A DNA stretch of 64,000 bases from Streptomyces deccanensis (lineage in GTDB: Bacteria; Actinomycetota; Actinomycetes; Streptomycetales; Streptomycetaceae), in assembly GCF_022385335.1 (NCBI RefSeq), contig NZ_CP092431.1, positions 3,844,001 to 3,908,000 of the forward strand, in the 5' to 3' direction. Of this stretch, positions 8,195-17,318 are shown one piece after another. The notes beneath the pieces are model-generated. The model saw nothing but the letters and a program-made list of their open reading frames with translations, ran no database searches and was not told the origin of the DNA. A program made the translations under genes and the position numbers. Numbering within the stretch: position 1 is the stretch's first letter; every line of letters starts with the position of its first letter.

Positions 8195-8698
8195 TCACGC
8201 TCTCCGGAACCGGAGGGTTTCACCCGCCGCCCCCGTCCGCCACAGGTCGTTGCACGCGGCGGCCATCTCGTCCAGCCCCGACACCACCTGGCCCCAGACG
8301 ATGCCCGGCACCCACCCCACGTCCCCGTTGAGCAGCAGGTTGTTGCGTTCGTAGAAGAGGGCGAGGTCCACGACGGTGGTGTCGGGGCGGACCTCCCGGT
8401 CGTAGCCGTAGGCGTTCGTGGCGAGTTCCGTGCCGGCGAAGGAGAAGTAGCAGAGGTCGCCGGGGATGGGGGTGACGGTGGGGTTCTCCAGGGGTGGTTC
8501 CCGGTCGGCGAAGGGTGGGAAGAGGGCGTAGATCTCGTTGCGGGCGTACTTCGCGTGGTAGACGTCCCCGGCCAGCGGCAGGGCGTCCCAGACGGCGGCG
8601 CACGTACGCGGCGCGAGGTCGTCCAGGAGCTTCGCCCGGCACACGACCTGGCGCTTGAGCAGGGAGATCTCCAGATGGCGGTCCGTCCTGTCACTCAT
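8195..8698 (-). CDS. DUF3830 family protein (cyclophilin-like fold)
   Basis: A 167-residue protein recognised as DUF3830 from AKLLDDLAPRTCAAVWDALP near the N-terminus and YARNEIYALFPPF with GDLCYFSF later. The family is predicted to have a cyclophilin-like barrel and has no assigned reaction. It recurs beside amino-acid-type ABC transporters and maleate-isomerase-like enzymes in actinobacteria and proteobacteria (recalled, not searched). It is convergent with the amidase and divergent from the transporter operon. An ATG three codons upstream (8707) is an alternative start. The neighbours argue for a role in the same catabolic pathway. Confidence 0.75.
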   Translation of the reverse strand: MSDRTDRHLEISLLKRQVVCRAKLLDDLAPRTCAAVWDALPLAGDVYHAKYARNEIYALFPPFADREPPLENPTVTPIPGDLCYFSFAGTELATNAYGYDREVRPDTTVVDLALFYERNNLLLNGDVGWVPGIVWGQVVSGLDEMAAACNDLWRTGAAGETLRFRRA

Positions 8699-8809
8699 GT
8701 CTTCCATGGTGCCGCCGGGGTCAAGGGCGCCTCGCGGGTGTGTGCGGGGGTCGTGAAGGGCGCCGTGGTGGCGTGAATACATCGCATCGGGTCGGGTAGC
8801 CGCGCGCCC

Positions 8810-9733
8810 ATGGCTCCAGCAACGAACACCTCCGGGAGAACCGGGAAGACACGCGACCCCAGCCGCCGCTCCCTCCTCGTCGGCGCCTCCGCGCTCGCCA
8901 CGGCGGGCGCGCTGGGCGCCGCCGGGTGCAGCAGGGTGGCCACGGCCTCCGGCACGAAGGGGGGTGAGCTGCTGGACCGGCTGCGCGCGCAGGGCGTCGT
9001 ACGGCTCGGTATCGCGGGTGAGATCCCCTTCGGCTACATCGACACCGACGGCAAGCTGACCGGCGAGGGGCCCGAAGTGGCCCGGGTCGTCTTCAAGCGG
9101 CTGGGCGTGGAACGGGTCCAGCCCGTGCCCACCGAGTTCGGGTCGCTCATACCCGGGCTGAACTCCCAGCAGTTTGATGTCGTCTCCGCCGGGATGTACA
9201 TCAACCCCGAGCGCTGTGCGGAGGTCATCTTCTCCGAGCCCGACCACGAGATGCTGGACGCGTTCGTGGTGAAGAAGGGCAATCCGAAAGGGCTGAACGA
9301 CTACGCGGACGTCATCCGCGCCAAGGCCCGGTTCGCCACCGGGTCGGGGTACGCGCAGATCGCGCATGCCGTCGAGGCCGGGTACAAGGAGAGCGACATC
9401 GTCATCGTGCCCGACCAGGTGGCCGGGATGAACGCCGTGGAGGCGGGCCGGGTCGACGTGTTCGCGGGCACGTCGCTGACCACCCGCGAGGTGGTCAAGA
9501 AGTCCCGTACGACGGAGGCGACGAAGCCGTTCGCCGCGCTGGTCGACGGCAAGCCCCGGGTGGACGGCGCGGGCTTCGCGTTCCGGCCGGCCGAGACGCG
9601 GCTGCGGGACGCCTTCAACGTCGAGCTGCGGAAGATGAAGGAGAGCGGCGAACTGCTGCGGGTGCTGCGGCCCTTCGGGTTCACCCAGGTCGAGATGACC
9701 GACCTGACCACGAAGGAGCTCTGTCGCGCATGA
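8810..9733 (+). CDS. Amino-acid-type ABC transporter substrate-binding lipoprotein (EhuB-like)
   Basis: A 307-residue extracellular binding protein of the polar amino acid (family 3) class. The N-terminus carries a twin-arginine motif (DPSRRSLL), a hydrophobic stretch and a lipobox ending GAAGC with cysteine 40, so it should be Tat-exported and lipid-anchored. Two binding lobes follow, starting about residue 60 with VVRLGIAGEIPFGYID. The stop overlaps the first permease start by four bases. It is first of a four-gene operon. The gene order and the amidase/isomerase neighbours match clusters annotated as ectoine/hydroxyectoine importers. The real ligand is untested, and the ectoine hydrolase and deacetylase genes are absent here. 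Confidence 0.85.
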   Translation: MAPATNTSGRTGKTRDPSRRSLLVGASALATAGALGAAGCSRVATASGTKGGELLDRLRAQGVVRLGIAGEIPFGYIDTDGKLTGEGPEVARVVFKRLGVERVQPVPTEFGSLIPGLNSQQFDVVSAGMYINPERCAEVIFSEPDHEMLDAFVVKKGNPKGLNDYADVIRAKARFATGSGYAQIAHAVEAGYKESDIVIVPDQVAGMNAVEAGRVDVFAGTSLTTREVVKKSRTTEATKPFAALVDGKPRVDGAGFAFRPAETRLRDAFNVELRKMKESGELLRVLRPFGFTQVEMTDLTTKELCRA

Positions 9734-10446
9734 CACCGGGCCTCTGGGAACTCGTACTGCGCGGCGTCTGGGTCACCCTCCAACTGCTGGTGTTCGGCGC
9801 GCTGTTGGCCACGGTCGTCTCGTTCGTGGTCGGGGTCGCGCGCACCCACCGGCGGTGGATCGTCCGCTTCGTCGCGGGCCTCTACACCGAGGTGTTCCGC
9901 GGGACCTCCGCGCTGATCATGATCTTCTGGGTGTACTTCGTGCTGCCGCTGGCCTTCGGCTGGCAGCTCGTCCCGATGTGGGCGGGCGTCCTCGCCCTCG
10001 GACTGACGTACGGGGCGTACGGCGCCGAGATCGTGCGCGGCGCCCTGACCGCCGTGGATCCGGCGCAGCGCGAGGGCGGTATCGCGCTGAGCTTCACCCC
10101 GTGGCAGCGGATGCGGCTGATCCTGCTGCCGCAGGCCGTTCCGGAGATGATCCCGCCCTTCGCCAACCTGGTGGTCGAACTGCTCAAGGGCACGGCGCTG
10201 GTGTCGGTCATGGGCATGGGCGACCTGGCGTTCAGCGGCAGTCTGGTGCGGCTGGCGCTCCAGGAGAGCGTGGAGATCTACGCGTATCTGCTGGTCATCT
10301 ACTTCGTGATCGCCTTCCTGCTGACCCGCGCCATGCGGGTGCTGGAGCGGCGGCTGAAGGCCGGGCTGGGCAAGGCCCCGGCACGGAAGGCGGCCGTGCC
10401 GCCGGCGCGTGTCCCCGAGGGCGCGGGCGCGGGAGGTGCTGCCTGA
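9730..10446 (+). CDS. ABC transporter permease, HisM/GlnP family (EhuC-like)
   Basis: A 238-residue inner-membrane permease. Hydrophobic segments begin near residues 15, 60 and 85, with more toward the end. The cytoplasmic EAA-type loop is visible around VDPAQREGGIALSFTPWQRM, followed by ILLPQAVPEMIPPF. Its ATG overlaps the binding-protein stop (ATGA), and its stop overlaps the next permease start (TGATG), so translation is coupled along the operon. The C-terminal tail is rich in Ala, Pro and Lys. It should pair with the next permease to form the channel. Confidence 0.88.
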   Translation: MTPGLWELVLRGVWVTLQLLVFGALLATVVSFVVGVARTHRRWIVRFVAGLYTEVFRGTSALIMIFWVYFVLPLAFGWQLVPMWAGVLALGLTYGAYGAEIVRGALTAVDPAQREGGIALSFTPWQRMRLILLPQAVPEMIPPFANLVVELLKGTALVSVMGMGDLAFSGSLVRLALQESVEIYAYLLVIYFVIAFLLTRAMRVLERRLKAGLGKAPARKAAVPPARVPEGAGAGGAA

Positions 10447-11096
10447 TGAACTGGGACTGGAACGCGGTCACCGACTTCCTGCCGCACTTCTACGACGGCC
10501 TGCTGGTCACCTTGCAGGCGCTGGCCCTGGGCTCGGTCGTCTCTTTCCTGCTCGGGCTGGTGTGGGCACTGCTGGTGCGGACGCCGACCCGCTGGGTGTC
10601 CTGGCCGGTGGGTGTGGTCACGGAGTTCATCCGGAACACCCCCCTGCTGGTCCAGCTGTTCTTCCTCTTCTACGTGCTGCCGGAGTGGGGGCTGACCTTC
10701 TCGGCGCTGACCACGGGCGTCTTCGCGATCGGGCTGCACTACTCGACGTACACGATGCAGGTCTACCGGGCCGGTATCGAGGCGGTGCCGGCGGGCCAGT
10801 GGGAGGCGGCCACGGCGTTGAACCTGCCGGTGCGGCGCACCTGGACGGTGGTGATCCTGCCGCAGGCGGTCCGCCGGGTGGTGCCCGCGCTGGGCAACTA
10901 CGTGATCTCGATGCTCAAGGACACACCGATCCTGATGGTGATCACGGTCCCGGAGATGCTGAGCGAGGCACGGCTCTACGCCCAGGAGACCTTCCGTTTC
11001 ACCGAGCCCCTGACCGTCATCGGGGTGGCCTTCATCCTCATCTCCTACCTGGCCTCCCTGCTTCTGCGAACCCTGGAGCGACGCCTTGTCCGCTGA
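10446..11096 (+). CDS. ABC transporter permease, HisM/GlnP family (EhuD-like)
   Basis: A 216-residue permease, the partner of the preceding one. It shows the family pattern: NAVTDFLPHFYDGLLVTL at the start, EFIRNTPLLVQLFFLFYVLP, and the EAA loop in the middle. QLFFLFYVLP and NYVISMLKDTPI are typical HisMQ/GlnP blocks. It begins one base inside the previous stop and overlaps the ATPase gene by 11 bases at its end. Confidence 0.88.
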   Translation: MNWDWNAVTDFLPHFYDGLLVTLQALALGSVVSFLLGLVWALLVRTPTRWVSWPVGVVTEFIRNTPLLVQLFFLFYVLPEWGLTFSALTTGVFAIGLHYSTYTMQVYRAGIEAVPAGQWEAATALNLPVRRTWTVVILPQAVRRVVPALGNYVISMLKDTPILMVITVPEMLSEARLYAQETFRFTEPLTVIGVAFILISYLASLLLRTLERRLVR

Positions 11097-11883
11097 CACC
11101 CCGCTGATGAAAGAGCCCGACGCCCCGGCGAACCAGCCCGTCGACCGCAGCGAGCTGATCCGCTTCGAGAACGTGACCAAACGCTTCGGCAGCAACACCG
11201 TCCTGGACCGGCTGGACTTCTCGGTCGACGCGGGCAAGCACGTCACGCTGATCGGCCCGTCCGGCTCCGGCAAGACGACGATCCTGCGGCTGCTGATGAC
11301 CCTGACCAAGCCCGACGAGGGCACGATCACCGTCGGCGGGCAGCGGCTGTTCCCCGCGAGCGAGAAGCAGTGCCGTGAGGTGCGCAAGAACATCGGGATG
11401 GTGTTCCAGCAGTTCAACCTCTTCCCCAACATGAAGGTGCTGCGGAACATCACCGAGGCGCCCGTCACCGTCCTCGGGCTCTCCAAGGACGAGGCCGAGG
11501 CGCGCGCCCGTGAACTGCTCGACATGGTCGGCCTCGCCGACAAGTGCGACGCCTATCCGACCCAGCTCTCCGGCGGACAGCAGCAGCGGGTGGCCATCGC
11601 GCGCGCCCTGGCGATGCGCCCGCAGGTGCTGCTCCTCGACGAGGTGACGTCGGCGCTCGACCCCGAACTGGTCGCGGGCGTGCTCGACCTGCTCAGGGAC
11701 ATCGCCCGCACCACCGACATCACGATGCTCTGTGTGACCCACGAGATGAACTTCGCCCGGGACATCTCGGACCAAGTTCTGATGTTCGATTCTGGCCAGG
11801 TGATCGAGTCGGGCAGCCCGGAGAAGATCTTCGGCGATCCGTCGCACGAACGTACGCGGGAATTCCTCGGCGCGGTCATCTGA
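11086..11883 (+). CDS. Amino-acid-type ABC transporter ATP-binding protein (EhuA-like)
   Basis: A 265-residue cytoplasmic ATPase that powers the two permeases. Walker A reads GPSGSGKTT, the ABC signature LSGGQQQRVAIARAL, Walker B VLLLDEVTSALDPE, and the switch histidine lies in CVTHEM. The start is taken as TTG at 11086, preceded by GGAG and overlapping the permease by 11 bases. An internal ATG at 11107 is possible but has no ribosome site. It is last gene of the operon; about 215 bases separate it from the regulator gene. Confidence 0.88.
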   Translation: MSADTPLMKEPDAPANQPVDRSELIRFENVTKRFGSNTVLDRLDFSVDAGKHVTLIGPSGSGKTTILRLLMTLTKPDEGTITVGGQRLFPASEKQCREVRKNIGMVFQQFNLFPNMKVLRNITEAPVTVLGLSKDEAEARARELLDMVGLADKCDAYPTQLSGGQQQRVAIARALAMRPQVLLLDEVTSALDPELVAGVLDLLRDIARTTDITMLCVTHEMNFARDISDQVLMFDSGQVIESGSPEKIFGDPSHERTREFLGAVI

Positions 11884-12097
11884 TCACGGTCAGTGAACGG
11901 CCGGACGCGTGGGAACGTGCGAGGTCCGCCTGCCGGGCCATGCCCTCGGCATATGCCAGAGTGCTGGTCCGGCAGTTGGGAGGCCTGCGGGTGCGGGGAT
12001 TTTCTCGCGAACAACCCCTGCACGTACGGCTCTTGGGCCGTATCGTGGGACACGGCAAGCTGTCCGAAAAACGGCCCGAGAAGCGCAGGGGGAAACC

Positions 12098-12856
12098 GTG
12101 GCGCTCAAGCACGAGCCGACCGCGCCGTACCACTCGGCCCAGGACGCCCTGCGCGTCCTGGAGACGGTGGCGCGGCACGCAGGTGGCGTCACCGACGCCG
12201 AGATCGCCCGTCGCACCGGCGTCGACAGTGAGCGGTTGACCGCGCTCCTGCGGATGCTGCGTCGCGAGGGGTATGTGGAGCAGACCACCGACGGCGCCTA
12301 CGTCACCGGTGCCGCACTCGCCCGGCTGGGCTCCGCCCAGGGTCATGACCAGGCCCTGCGCGAGCAGCTCCGGCACACGCTCGACCGGCTCCGCGACTCC
12401 GTGGGCGCCGCCGTCTATGTCACCCGCTATCTGGACGGGGAGATCCAGGTCACCGGCTGGGCCGACAGCCCGGCCATGCCCGCCGTGCACGAGTGGGTCG
12501 ACTTCCGCTCCTCCGCCCATGCCACCGCGTTCGGCAAGGGCCTGCTGGCTCAACTCGACCTCAACGGCCGCCGCGACCACCTCTCGCGGCACCGCCCGGC
12601 CCGGCTCACCGCCCGCACGATCACCAACGAGAAGGTGCTGCTGAGCAAACTCGACGCCCAGACCCCCACGGTCCCGGTCCTCGACCTCCAGGAGTACGCG
12701 CCGGGCACGGTCTGCGCAGCCGTCCCCCTCACCGCGGGCTCCGCCGTCGGCTGCCTCGCGCTGTCGCTGCCGCTGCGGCACGCGCACCGGCTCCGTGCGG
12801 CGGCGCACACCCTGAACCGGGAGGCCGCTCCGGTGCTGCTGTCGTTGGCGATCTAG
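12098..12856 (+). CDS. IclR-family transcriptional regulator
   Basis: A 252-residue DNA-binding regulator. An N-terminal winged helix (about residues 10-70, with AQDALRVLETVARHAGGVTD and AEIARRTGVDSERLTALLRM) is followed by a C-terminal IclR effector domain, recognised by HATAFGKGLLAQLD and YAPGTVCAAVPLT. IclR proteins usually control nearby catabolic operons and bind a small acid or aromatic effector. It sits just downstream of the importer in the same orientation and is the obvious candidate regulator of the cluster. The GTG start at 12098 follows AGGGGGAAACC; longer frames upstream lack conservation. Confidence 0.85.
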   Translation: MALKHEPTAPYHSAQDALRVLETVARHAGGVTDAEIARRTGVDSERLTALLRMLRREGYVEQTTDGAYVTGAALARLGSAQGHDQALREQLRHTLDRLRDSVGAAVYVTRYLDGEIQVTGWADSPAMPAVHEWVDFRSSAHATAFGKGLLAQLDLNGRRDHLSRHRPARLTARTITNEKVLLSKLDAQTPTVPVLDLQEYAPGTVCAAVPLTAGSAVGCLALSLPLRHAHRLRAAAHTLNREAAPVLLSLAI

Positions 12857-12970
12857 CGGCCGCCCGTTCCACAGAGATCCAGGTCACGTTTAACTGGTCG
12901 AAGGCACCCGTCCGGACCAGGTAGTATTTTCTCTGTCGCCAGCCGCGAGAGCGGAAGAGCGACAGAGTCT

Positions 12971-13044
12971 GCGCCGCTAGCTCAGTTGGTTAGAGCAGCT
13001 GACTCTTAATCAGCGGGTCCGGGGTTCGAGTCCCTGGCGGCGCA
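12971..13044 (+). tRNA. tRNA-Lys (anticodon CTT)
   Basis: The 74-base sequence folds as a cloverleaf with a perfect 7-bp acceptor stem (GCGCCGC/GCGGCGC), an anticodon loop containing CTCTTAA with anticodon CTT, and a GGTTCGAGTCC T-arm. The 3' CCA is not encoded. An identical gene lies at 22517-22590. A possible -10 (TAGTAT at 12922-12927) is upstream. Confidence 0.97.
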
Positions 13045-13050
13045 CGCAAA

Positions 13051-13080
13051 GAAGGCCCCTCGCTCCGGCGAGGGGCCTTC
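13051..13080. terminator. Bidirectional hairpin terminator
   Basis: A perfect 13-bp stem (GAAGGCCCCTCGC / GCGAGGGGCCTTC) with a 4-base loop lies between the tRNA-Lys gene and the stop of the convergent response regulator. It can serve both transcripts. Confidence 0.85.
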
Positions 13081-13083
13081 TGC

Positions 13084-13737
13084 TTACGCGCGCAGGTAGG
13101 CGAGCACGGCCAGCACCCGGCGATGGGTGTCCTCCGCCGGGGGCAGGTCCAGCTTTCCCAGGATGTTGCCGATGTGCTTGCCGACGGCCGCCTCGGTGAC
13201 GACCAGCTCCCGGGCGACCGCCCCGTTCGACTTCCCCTCGGCGACCAGCGCGAGCACCTCCCGCTCGCGCGGGGTGAGCGCCGCCAGCGGATCACGCCGG
13301 CGCCGCAGCAGCTGCCGTACGACCTCGGGGTCGACGACCGTGCCCCCGGCCGCGACCCGCTCCACCGCCTCCGCGAACTGCTCGACCTGACCGATGCGGT
13401 CCTTGAGGAGATAGCCGACCCCGGTGCCGTCGCCGGTGTCCAACAGATCGGCGGCGTAGGCGCGTTGGACGTACTGGCTGAGGACGAGGACCGGCAGGGC
13501 GGGGTTCGCCGCGCGGAGTTCGAGCGCGGCCCGCAGGCCCTCGTCGGTGAGGCCGGGCGGCATGCGGACGTCGGTGACGACGAGGTCGGGGGCGTACGAC
13601 CGCACGGCCGCGATCAGCGACTCCGCGTCCCCGACCGCCGCGACGACCTCGTGGCCGAAGCGGGTCAGGACGCCGATGAGCCCTTCCCGCAGCAGCACGC
13701 TGTCCTCGGCGAGCACGATCTTCAGCGCTGCGGGCAC
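13084..13737 (-). CDS. NarL/LuxR-type response regulator
   Basis: A 217-residue two-component regulator. The receiver domain (about 1-120) has the acidic pair in VLAEDSVLLREG, the phospho-acceptor aspartate in VVTDVRMPP and the lysine in YLLKDRI. The C-terminal LuxR helix-turn-helix is LTPREREVLALVAEGKSN followed by VGKHIGNILGKLDL. The GTG start at 13737 follows GGAG and lies 16 bases inside the histidine kinase gene, so the two are coupled and encode a cognate pair. Target genes and stimulus are unknown. Confidence 0.92.
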   Translation of the reverse strand: MPAALKIVLAEDSVLLREGLIGVLTRFGHEVVAAVGDAESLIAAVRSYAPDLVVTDVRMPPGLTDEGLRAALELRAANPALPVLVLSQYVQRAYAADLLDTGDGTGVGYLLKDRIGQVEQFAEAVERVAAGGTVVDPEVVRQLLRRRRDPLAALTPREREVLALVAEGKSNGAVARELVVTEAAVGKHIGNILGKLDLPPAEDTHRRVLAVLAYLRA

Positions 13738-14969
13738 GGGATCTCCAGGGACAGGACGGTCGGCCCGCCGGCCGGGCTGTGGACGGACAGTGTCCCATCG
13801 AGCACCGCGAGCCGGTCGGCGAGGCCGGTGAGACCCGTGCCGCGCGCGGGATCGGCGCCGCCCGTACCGTCGTCGCGCACCTCCACCCGCAGCCGTCCGC
13901 CGGTGTACCGCCCGGCGATCCACGCCCGCTGCGCACCGCTGTGCCGGCCGATGTTCGCCAGCGCCTCCCGGACCGCGAAGTAGGCCGCCGCCTCCACGGA
14001 CTCGGCGAACCGGGGAAGGTCCACGTCCAGCTCCACCGGTACGACGGACCGGTCGGCCGCGTCGGCGAGGGCGTCCGCGAGGCCGTAGTCGGCGAGGACC
14101 TGGGGATGGATGCCGTGGATCAACTCCCGCAGCTCCCCCAGGACTTGATCGGCCTCGCGGTGGGCGGCGGCGAGCCGGTCGGCCAGTGCGGGCGGGGCGT
14201 CGAGCCGGGCCAGGCCCAGGGCCATGCTCAGGGACACCAGGCGCTGCTGGGCCCCGTCGTGCAGATCGCGTTCGATCCGGCGCCGTTCCGCCTCGAAGGC
14301 GGCCACCAGCCGGGCCCGCGACCGGGTCACCTCGTCGAGGCGCCGTTCCGCCTCGGCCTCGCTCGGCGCGAGCAGCAGCCGGGCGAGCGCGGCACGGGCC
14401 CGCGCGTACCGGACGAGGGGCCACAGCAGCGCGAGGAGGAGGACGATCCCGGCGACCGTGCACAGCAGGGCCTGGCCGTAGGAGTCGATCAGCCAGAGCT
14501 TGGCGATCCGCGCGTCACCGCTGGCGCTGCTCGTCGTCGCCAGCTGCACGGGCGCTCCGATCATCGCGCCGGGCACGACCAGCGCGACGAACAGCACGGT
14601 CACGTCCAGCGGCCACAGCGCGAACGTGAGCAGGACGGTGTACGCCAGCTCCCGCCACGTCGCCCGCTCGGTCAGCCGCAGCCGGGCCCAGGCGGCGAGA
14701 CCGGGCTCGGCCGGGGTGGCGTGCGGGTCGGGCGGCGGCGGGGTACGGGTGAGGGTCAGCCGTCGCCGTTCGAGGGCGCCGACGGGGAGGCCCGACAGGA
14801 CGGCCAGCGCGAGCAGCGGCAGGCCCACCAGGACCGGGGCCAGGGCGAGTCCGAGGATGCCCACGACCAGCAGCACCACCAGCAGGGGGGCGCCGACGAG
14901 GACACCGCTCAGCAGGTAGGCCACCGCGCGCGGCAACTCCCGTACGACCGTTCGGATCATGAGGGTCAC
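13722..14969 (-). CDS. Membrane sensor histidine kinase (HisKA_3 type)
   Basis: A 415-residue sensor kinase. Two hydrophobic hairpins lie in the N-terminal half: about residues 15-55, and a second set around 110-185 containing LCTVAGIVLLLALLWPLV. The HisKA_3 dimerisation helix follows with the phosphorylatable histidine in IERDLHDGAQQRLV. The HATPase domain has AVREALANIGRHSG (N box), VRDDGTGG and GTGLTGLADRL (G boxes). It partners the overlapping response regulator. The start is uncertain: GTG at 14969 or ATG at 14960, neither with a clear ribosome site. Confidence 0.9.
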   Translation of the reverse strand: MTLMIRTVVRELPRAVAYLLSGVLVGAPLLVVLLVVGILGLALAPVLVGLPLLALAVLSGLPVGALERRRLTLTRTPPPPDPHATPAEPGLAAWARLRLTERATWRELAYTVLLTFALWPLDVTVLFVALVVPGAMIGAPVQLATTSSASGDARIAKLWLIDSYGQALLCTVAGIVLLLALLWPLVRYARARAALARLLLAPSEAEAERRLDEVTRSRARLVAAFEAERRRIERDLHDGAQQRLVSLSMALGLARLDAPPALADRLAAAHREADQVLGELRELIHGIHPQVLADYGLADALADAADRSVVPVELDVDLPRFAESVEAAAYFAVREALANIGRHSGAQRAWIAGRYTGGRLRVEVRDDGTGGADPARGTGLTGLADRLAVLDGTLSVHSPAGGPTVLSLEIPCPQR

Positions 14970-15040
14970 GGTAGGCGGGGGCGGTCGGCGGCGGCCATAC
15001 GCGCAGCCGGTGTACGGAAGGTGGGCCCAGCCCTACCCCG

Positions 15041-16688
15041 TCACCTCGTCAGCAACTCCTCCCGCCCGCGCGCCCGGTACTCCGTCACCAGCCGCGCCAG
15101 GTCCACCGCCGAGAACTTGCGGTACGCCCACTTCCCCGGCGGGCGCCACCAGACCGGGTCGGCGCAGCGGAAGCCCTCGCGGCGGAGGGTGGCGCGCTGG
15201 ATCTTGTTGGTGGCGGTGACGGGCATGGACCGGACGACCCGTACGAAGCGCGGGGCCATCTTCGTGCCCAGGTCGGGCTGGTCCAGCAGGAACTCGGCGA
15301 AGCGGCAGGGGTCGAAGGTGCCGGCGACGGTCGCCATGACCTGGTCCCCGGCGACCGGATCGGGGACCGCGTACACGGCGACGGCCTCGGCGCCCTCGTA
15401 GCGGGCGAGGATGTTCTCGATGACGGCGGCGGCGAGGTTCTCGCTGTCGACGCGGAGGCGGTCGTCGGTGCGGCCGGCGAAGTAGAGGAAGCCGTCGGTG
15501 TCGCGGTAGAAGAGGTCGCCGGTCCAGTACCAGCCGTCGCGGCGGCGGGCGGCGTCCGCCTCCGGGTTCCGCCAGTAGCCCTCGAAGGGGTTGGGGCCCC
15601 GGTTGACCAACTCTCCTATCGCCTCGGTGCCGTTGAGGAGTCGTCCGTCCTCGTCGAAGGCGGCCGGCGGGCGCTCCTTGCCGGTCTCCGGATCGACCAC
15701 GGCGAGGTCGTCGCCGGGTGCCGCCCGTCCGATCGCGCCGGGTGGCGTCCCGGGCGTGCGCTGGATCGCCGCCCCGCCCTCGGAGGACCCGTACCCCTCC
15801 ACGAGCCGCACCCCGAAGCGTTCCTCGAACGCCGCCGCGTCCACCGCGCCGGCCTCCGTGCCGAAGCCCATGCGCAGCGGGGTGTCGCGGTCGTCGGGGC
15901 GGGGCTCGGTGGCGAGGAGGTACTGCACGGCCCGGCCCACGTAGGTGAAGTACGTGGCCCGGTAGGCCCGTACGTCGTCCAGGAACGCGGAGGCCCGAGA
16001 ACCGGCGGCGCAGGGCGACGCCGGCTCCCGCGACCAGGGCGGGGGCCCAGTCGGCGATGACCGCGTTGCCGTGGAACATCGGCATGCAGACGTAGTGCAC
16101 GTCGTCCCGCCGCACCCCGAAGCGGTCCACCAGGGCCCGCCCCGCCGCCGCGAGCCGCCCCTGGGAGCAGATCGCGGCCTTGGGCGCGCCGGTGGAGCCG
16201 GAGGTGAAGTAGAGCAGGAGGCGGTCGGCGGGGGTGGCCCGGGTGGGGTCGGGCACGGCGCCCGCGTACGGGGCGAGGAGGTCGGCGTACGGCCGGGTGC
16301 CGGTGACCAGGACGCGGACGCCGGGGAGTTCGAGGCCGTCGAGGAGCGGGAGGTGGGCCTCCTCGGTGATCAGCACCCGGCACTCGGTGTGCAGGATGTC
16401 GCGGGCCAGTTCGGGACCGCGCCGGGTGGGGTTGACGCCTACGACGGCCGCGCCCGTGAGGGCCGCCGCGCTCAACCACAAGGGAAATTCCGGGGTGTTG
16501 TCGAGGAGGACACCGAAATGCGGGTGGGCCTCCGGCGGCAGGAGGTCGGCGAGCAGGGCCGCGCGGGCGGCGGCCCCGGCGGCGACCTCGTGGTGGGTCA
16601 GGACCTGTTCCTCGAACCACAGCCCGGGCCGGTGGTCGCCCCACCGGTCGGCGACGAGCTGTGCGACCGTGCGCCTGATGGACTCCAT
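15041..16688 (-). pseudogene. Frameshifted AMP-binding acyl-CoA ligase (FadD-like)
   Basis: Two frames together encode one acyl-CoA/fatty-acid ligase of about 548 residues. The first part (16688 to about 15996) starts MESIRRTVAQLVADRWGD and contains the AMP-binding loop YFTSGSTGAPKAAICS. The second part continues in another frame with TYFTYVGRAVQYLL, MGFGTEAGAVD, EGYGSSEGG, YWTGDLFYRDTDGFLYFAGR and the C-terminal TATNKIQRATLRREG lysine motif. Removing one base from the CCC at 15994-15996 restores a continuous reading frame (RRRFSASAFLDDVRAYRATY). No other damage is visible. It is therefore either a fresh +1 mutation or an assembly or sequencing error. If functional it would activate a fatty or other carboxylic acid with CoA. 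Confidence 0.8.
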
Positions 16689-16728
16689 GTCGGCGCACGG
16701 TAGTTGACGTGCCGTCAGTTGAGGAGGG

Positions 16729-17199
16729 TCACGGCGTCGGGAACGACGGGTCGGTGGAGAACTGGTGGTAGGTGACCATGAAGAAGACGCAGAACGCGAA
16801 GGCGACTCCGAGGAAGGTCAGGATGCCGAGACCGGCCGCGGCATGCTTGACCCGCTCGCCGGGGGCGTGGGCCGTCGCGACCACGTTCGGGCCGTCGGTG
16901 TAGTGGACGGTGACGAAGTCGCCCTCGACGGTCGTCATCGGCCCGCCCTCCTCCTCGAAGCGGATGGAACGCCCGTCCCGGGTCGTGAACTCGTAGACGT
17001 GGTGGATCGTCGTGCTCACGCGGCTGTGCCCGCCGCCGCTGTCGCTGACCGTGGTGAACGTCCTCAGGCAGCGGGCCTCGGCCGTCAGGCCGCTGCTCCA
17101 GGCCCTTCGGACCCGCAGCCAGCGCGTCAGCAGCCGGTACGCCATGAAGCCGATGAAGGCCATCATGACCGTAGGGATGAGGTAGAAGAAGACGTCCAT
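16729..17199 (-). CDS. DUF3592 membrane protein
   Basis: A 156-residue protein with a membrane segment at each end (about residues 3-23 and 122-147) and a soluble middle. The middle has TIHHVYEFTTRDGRSIRFEE and VTVHYTDGPNVV, typical of DUF3592 domains. Function is unknown for the family. The ATG at 17199 follows GGGGGAA. It stands alone between the acyl-CoA ligase and lpmP. Confidence 0.8.
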   Translation of the reverse strand: MDVFFYLIPTVMMAFIGFMAYRLLTRWLRVRRAWSSGLTAEARCLRTFTTVSDSGGGHSRVSTTIHHVYEFTTRDGRSIRFEEEGGPMTTVEGDFVTVHYTDGPNVVATAHAPGERVKHAAAGLGILTFLGVAFAFCVFFMVTYHQFSTDPSFPTP

Positions 17200-17318
17200 G
17201 GTGTTCCCCCGAGTTCGGCCCGCCGCCCTGGTCGGCGGCGTGAGGGGAACGTACCCGTGCGACGGCCCCGCGCAGCTCAAGGGAGCCTCAGAACTGGCGG
17301 GGCCGCATGGCGAGTTGC

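Noticed and set aside
8810..11883. Naming the transporter ehuBCDA as a proven ectoine importer
   Set aside because: Order and style fit, but ectoine hydrolase and deacetylase genes are missing and family-3 binding proteins cannot be assigned a ligand by eye, so symbols were left blank.
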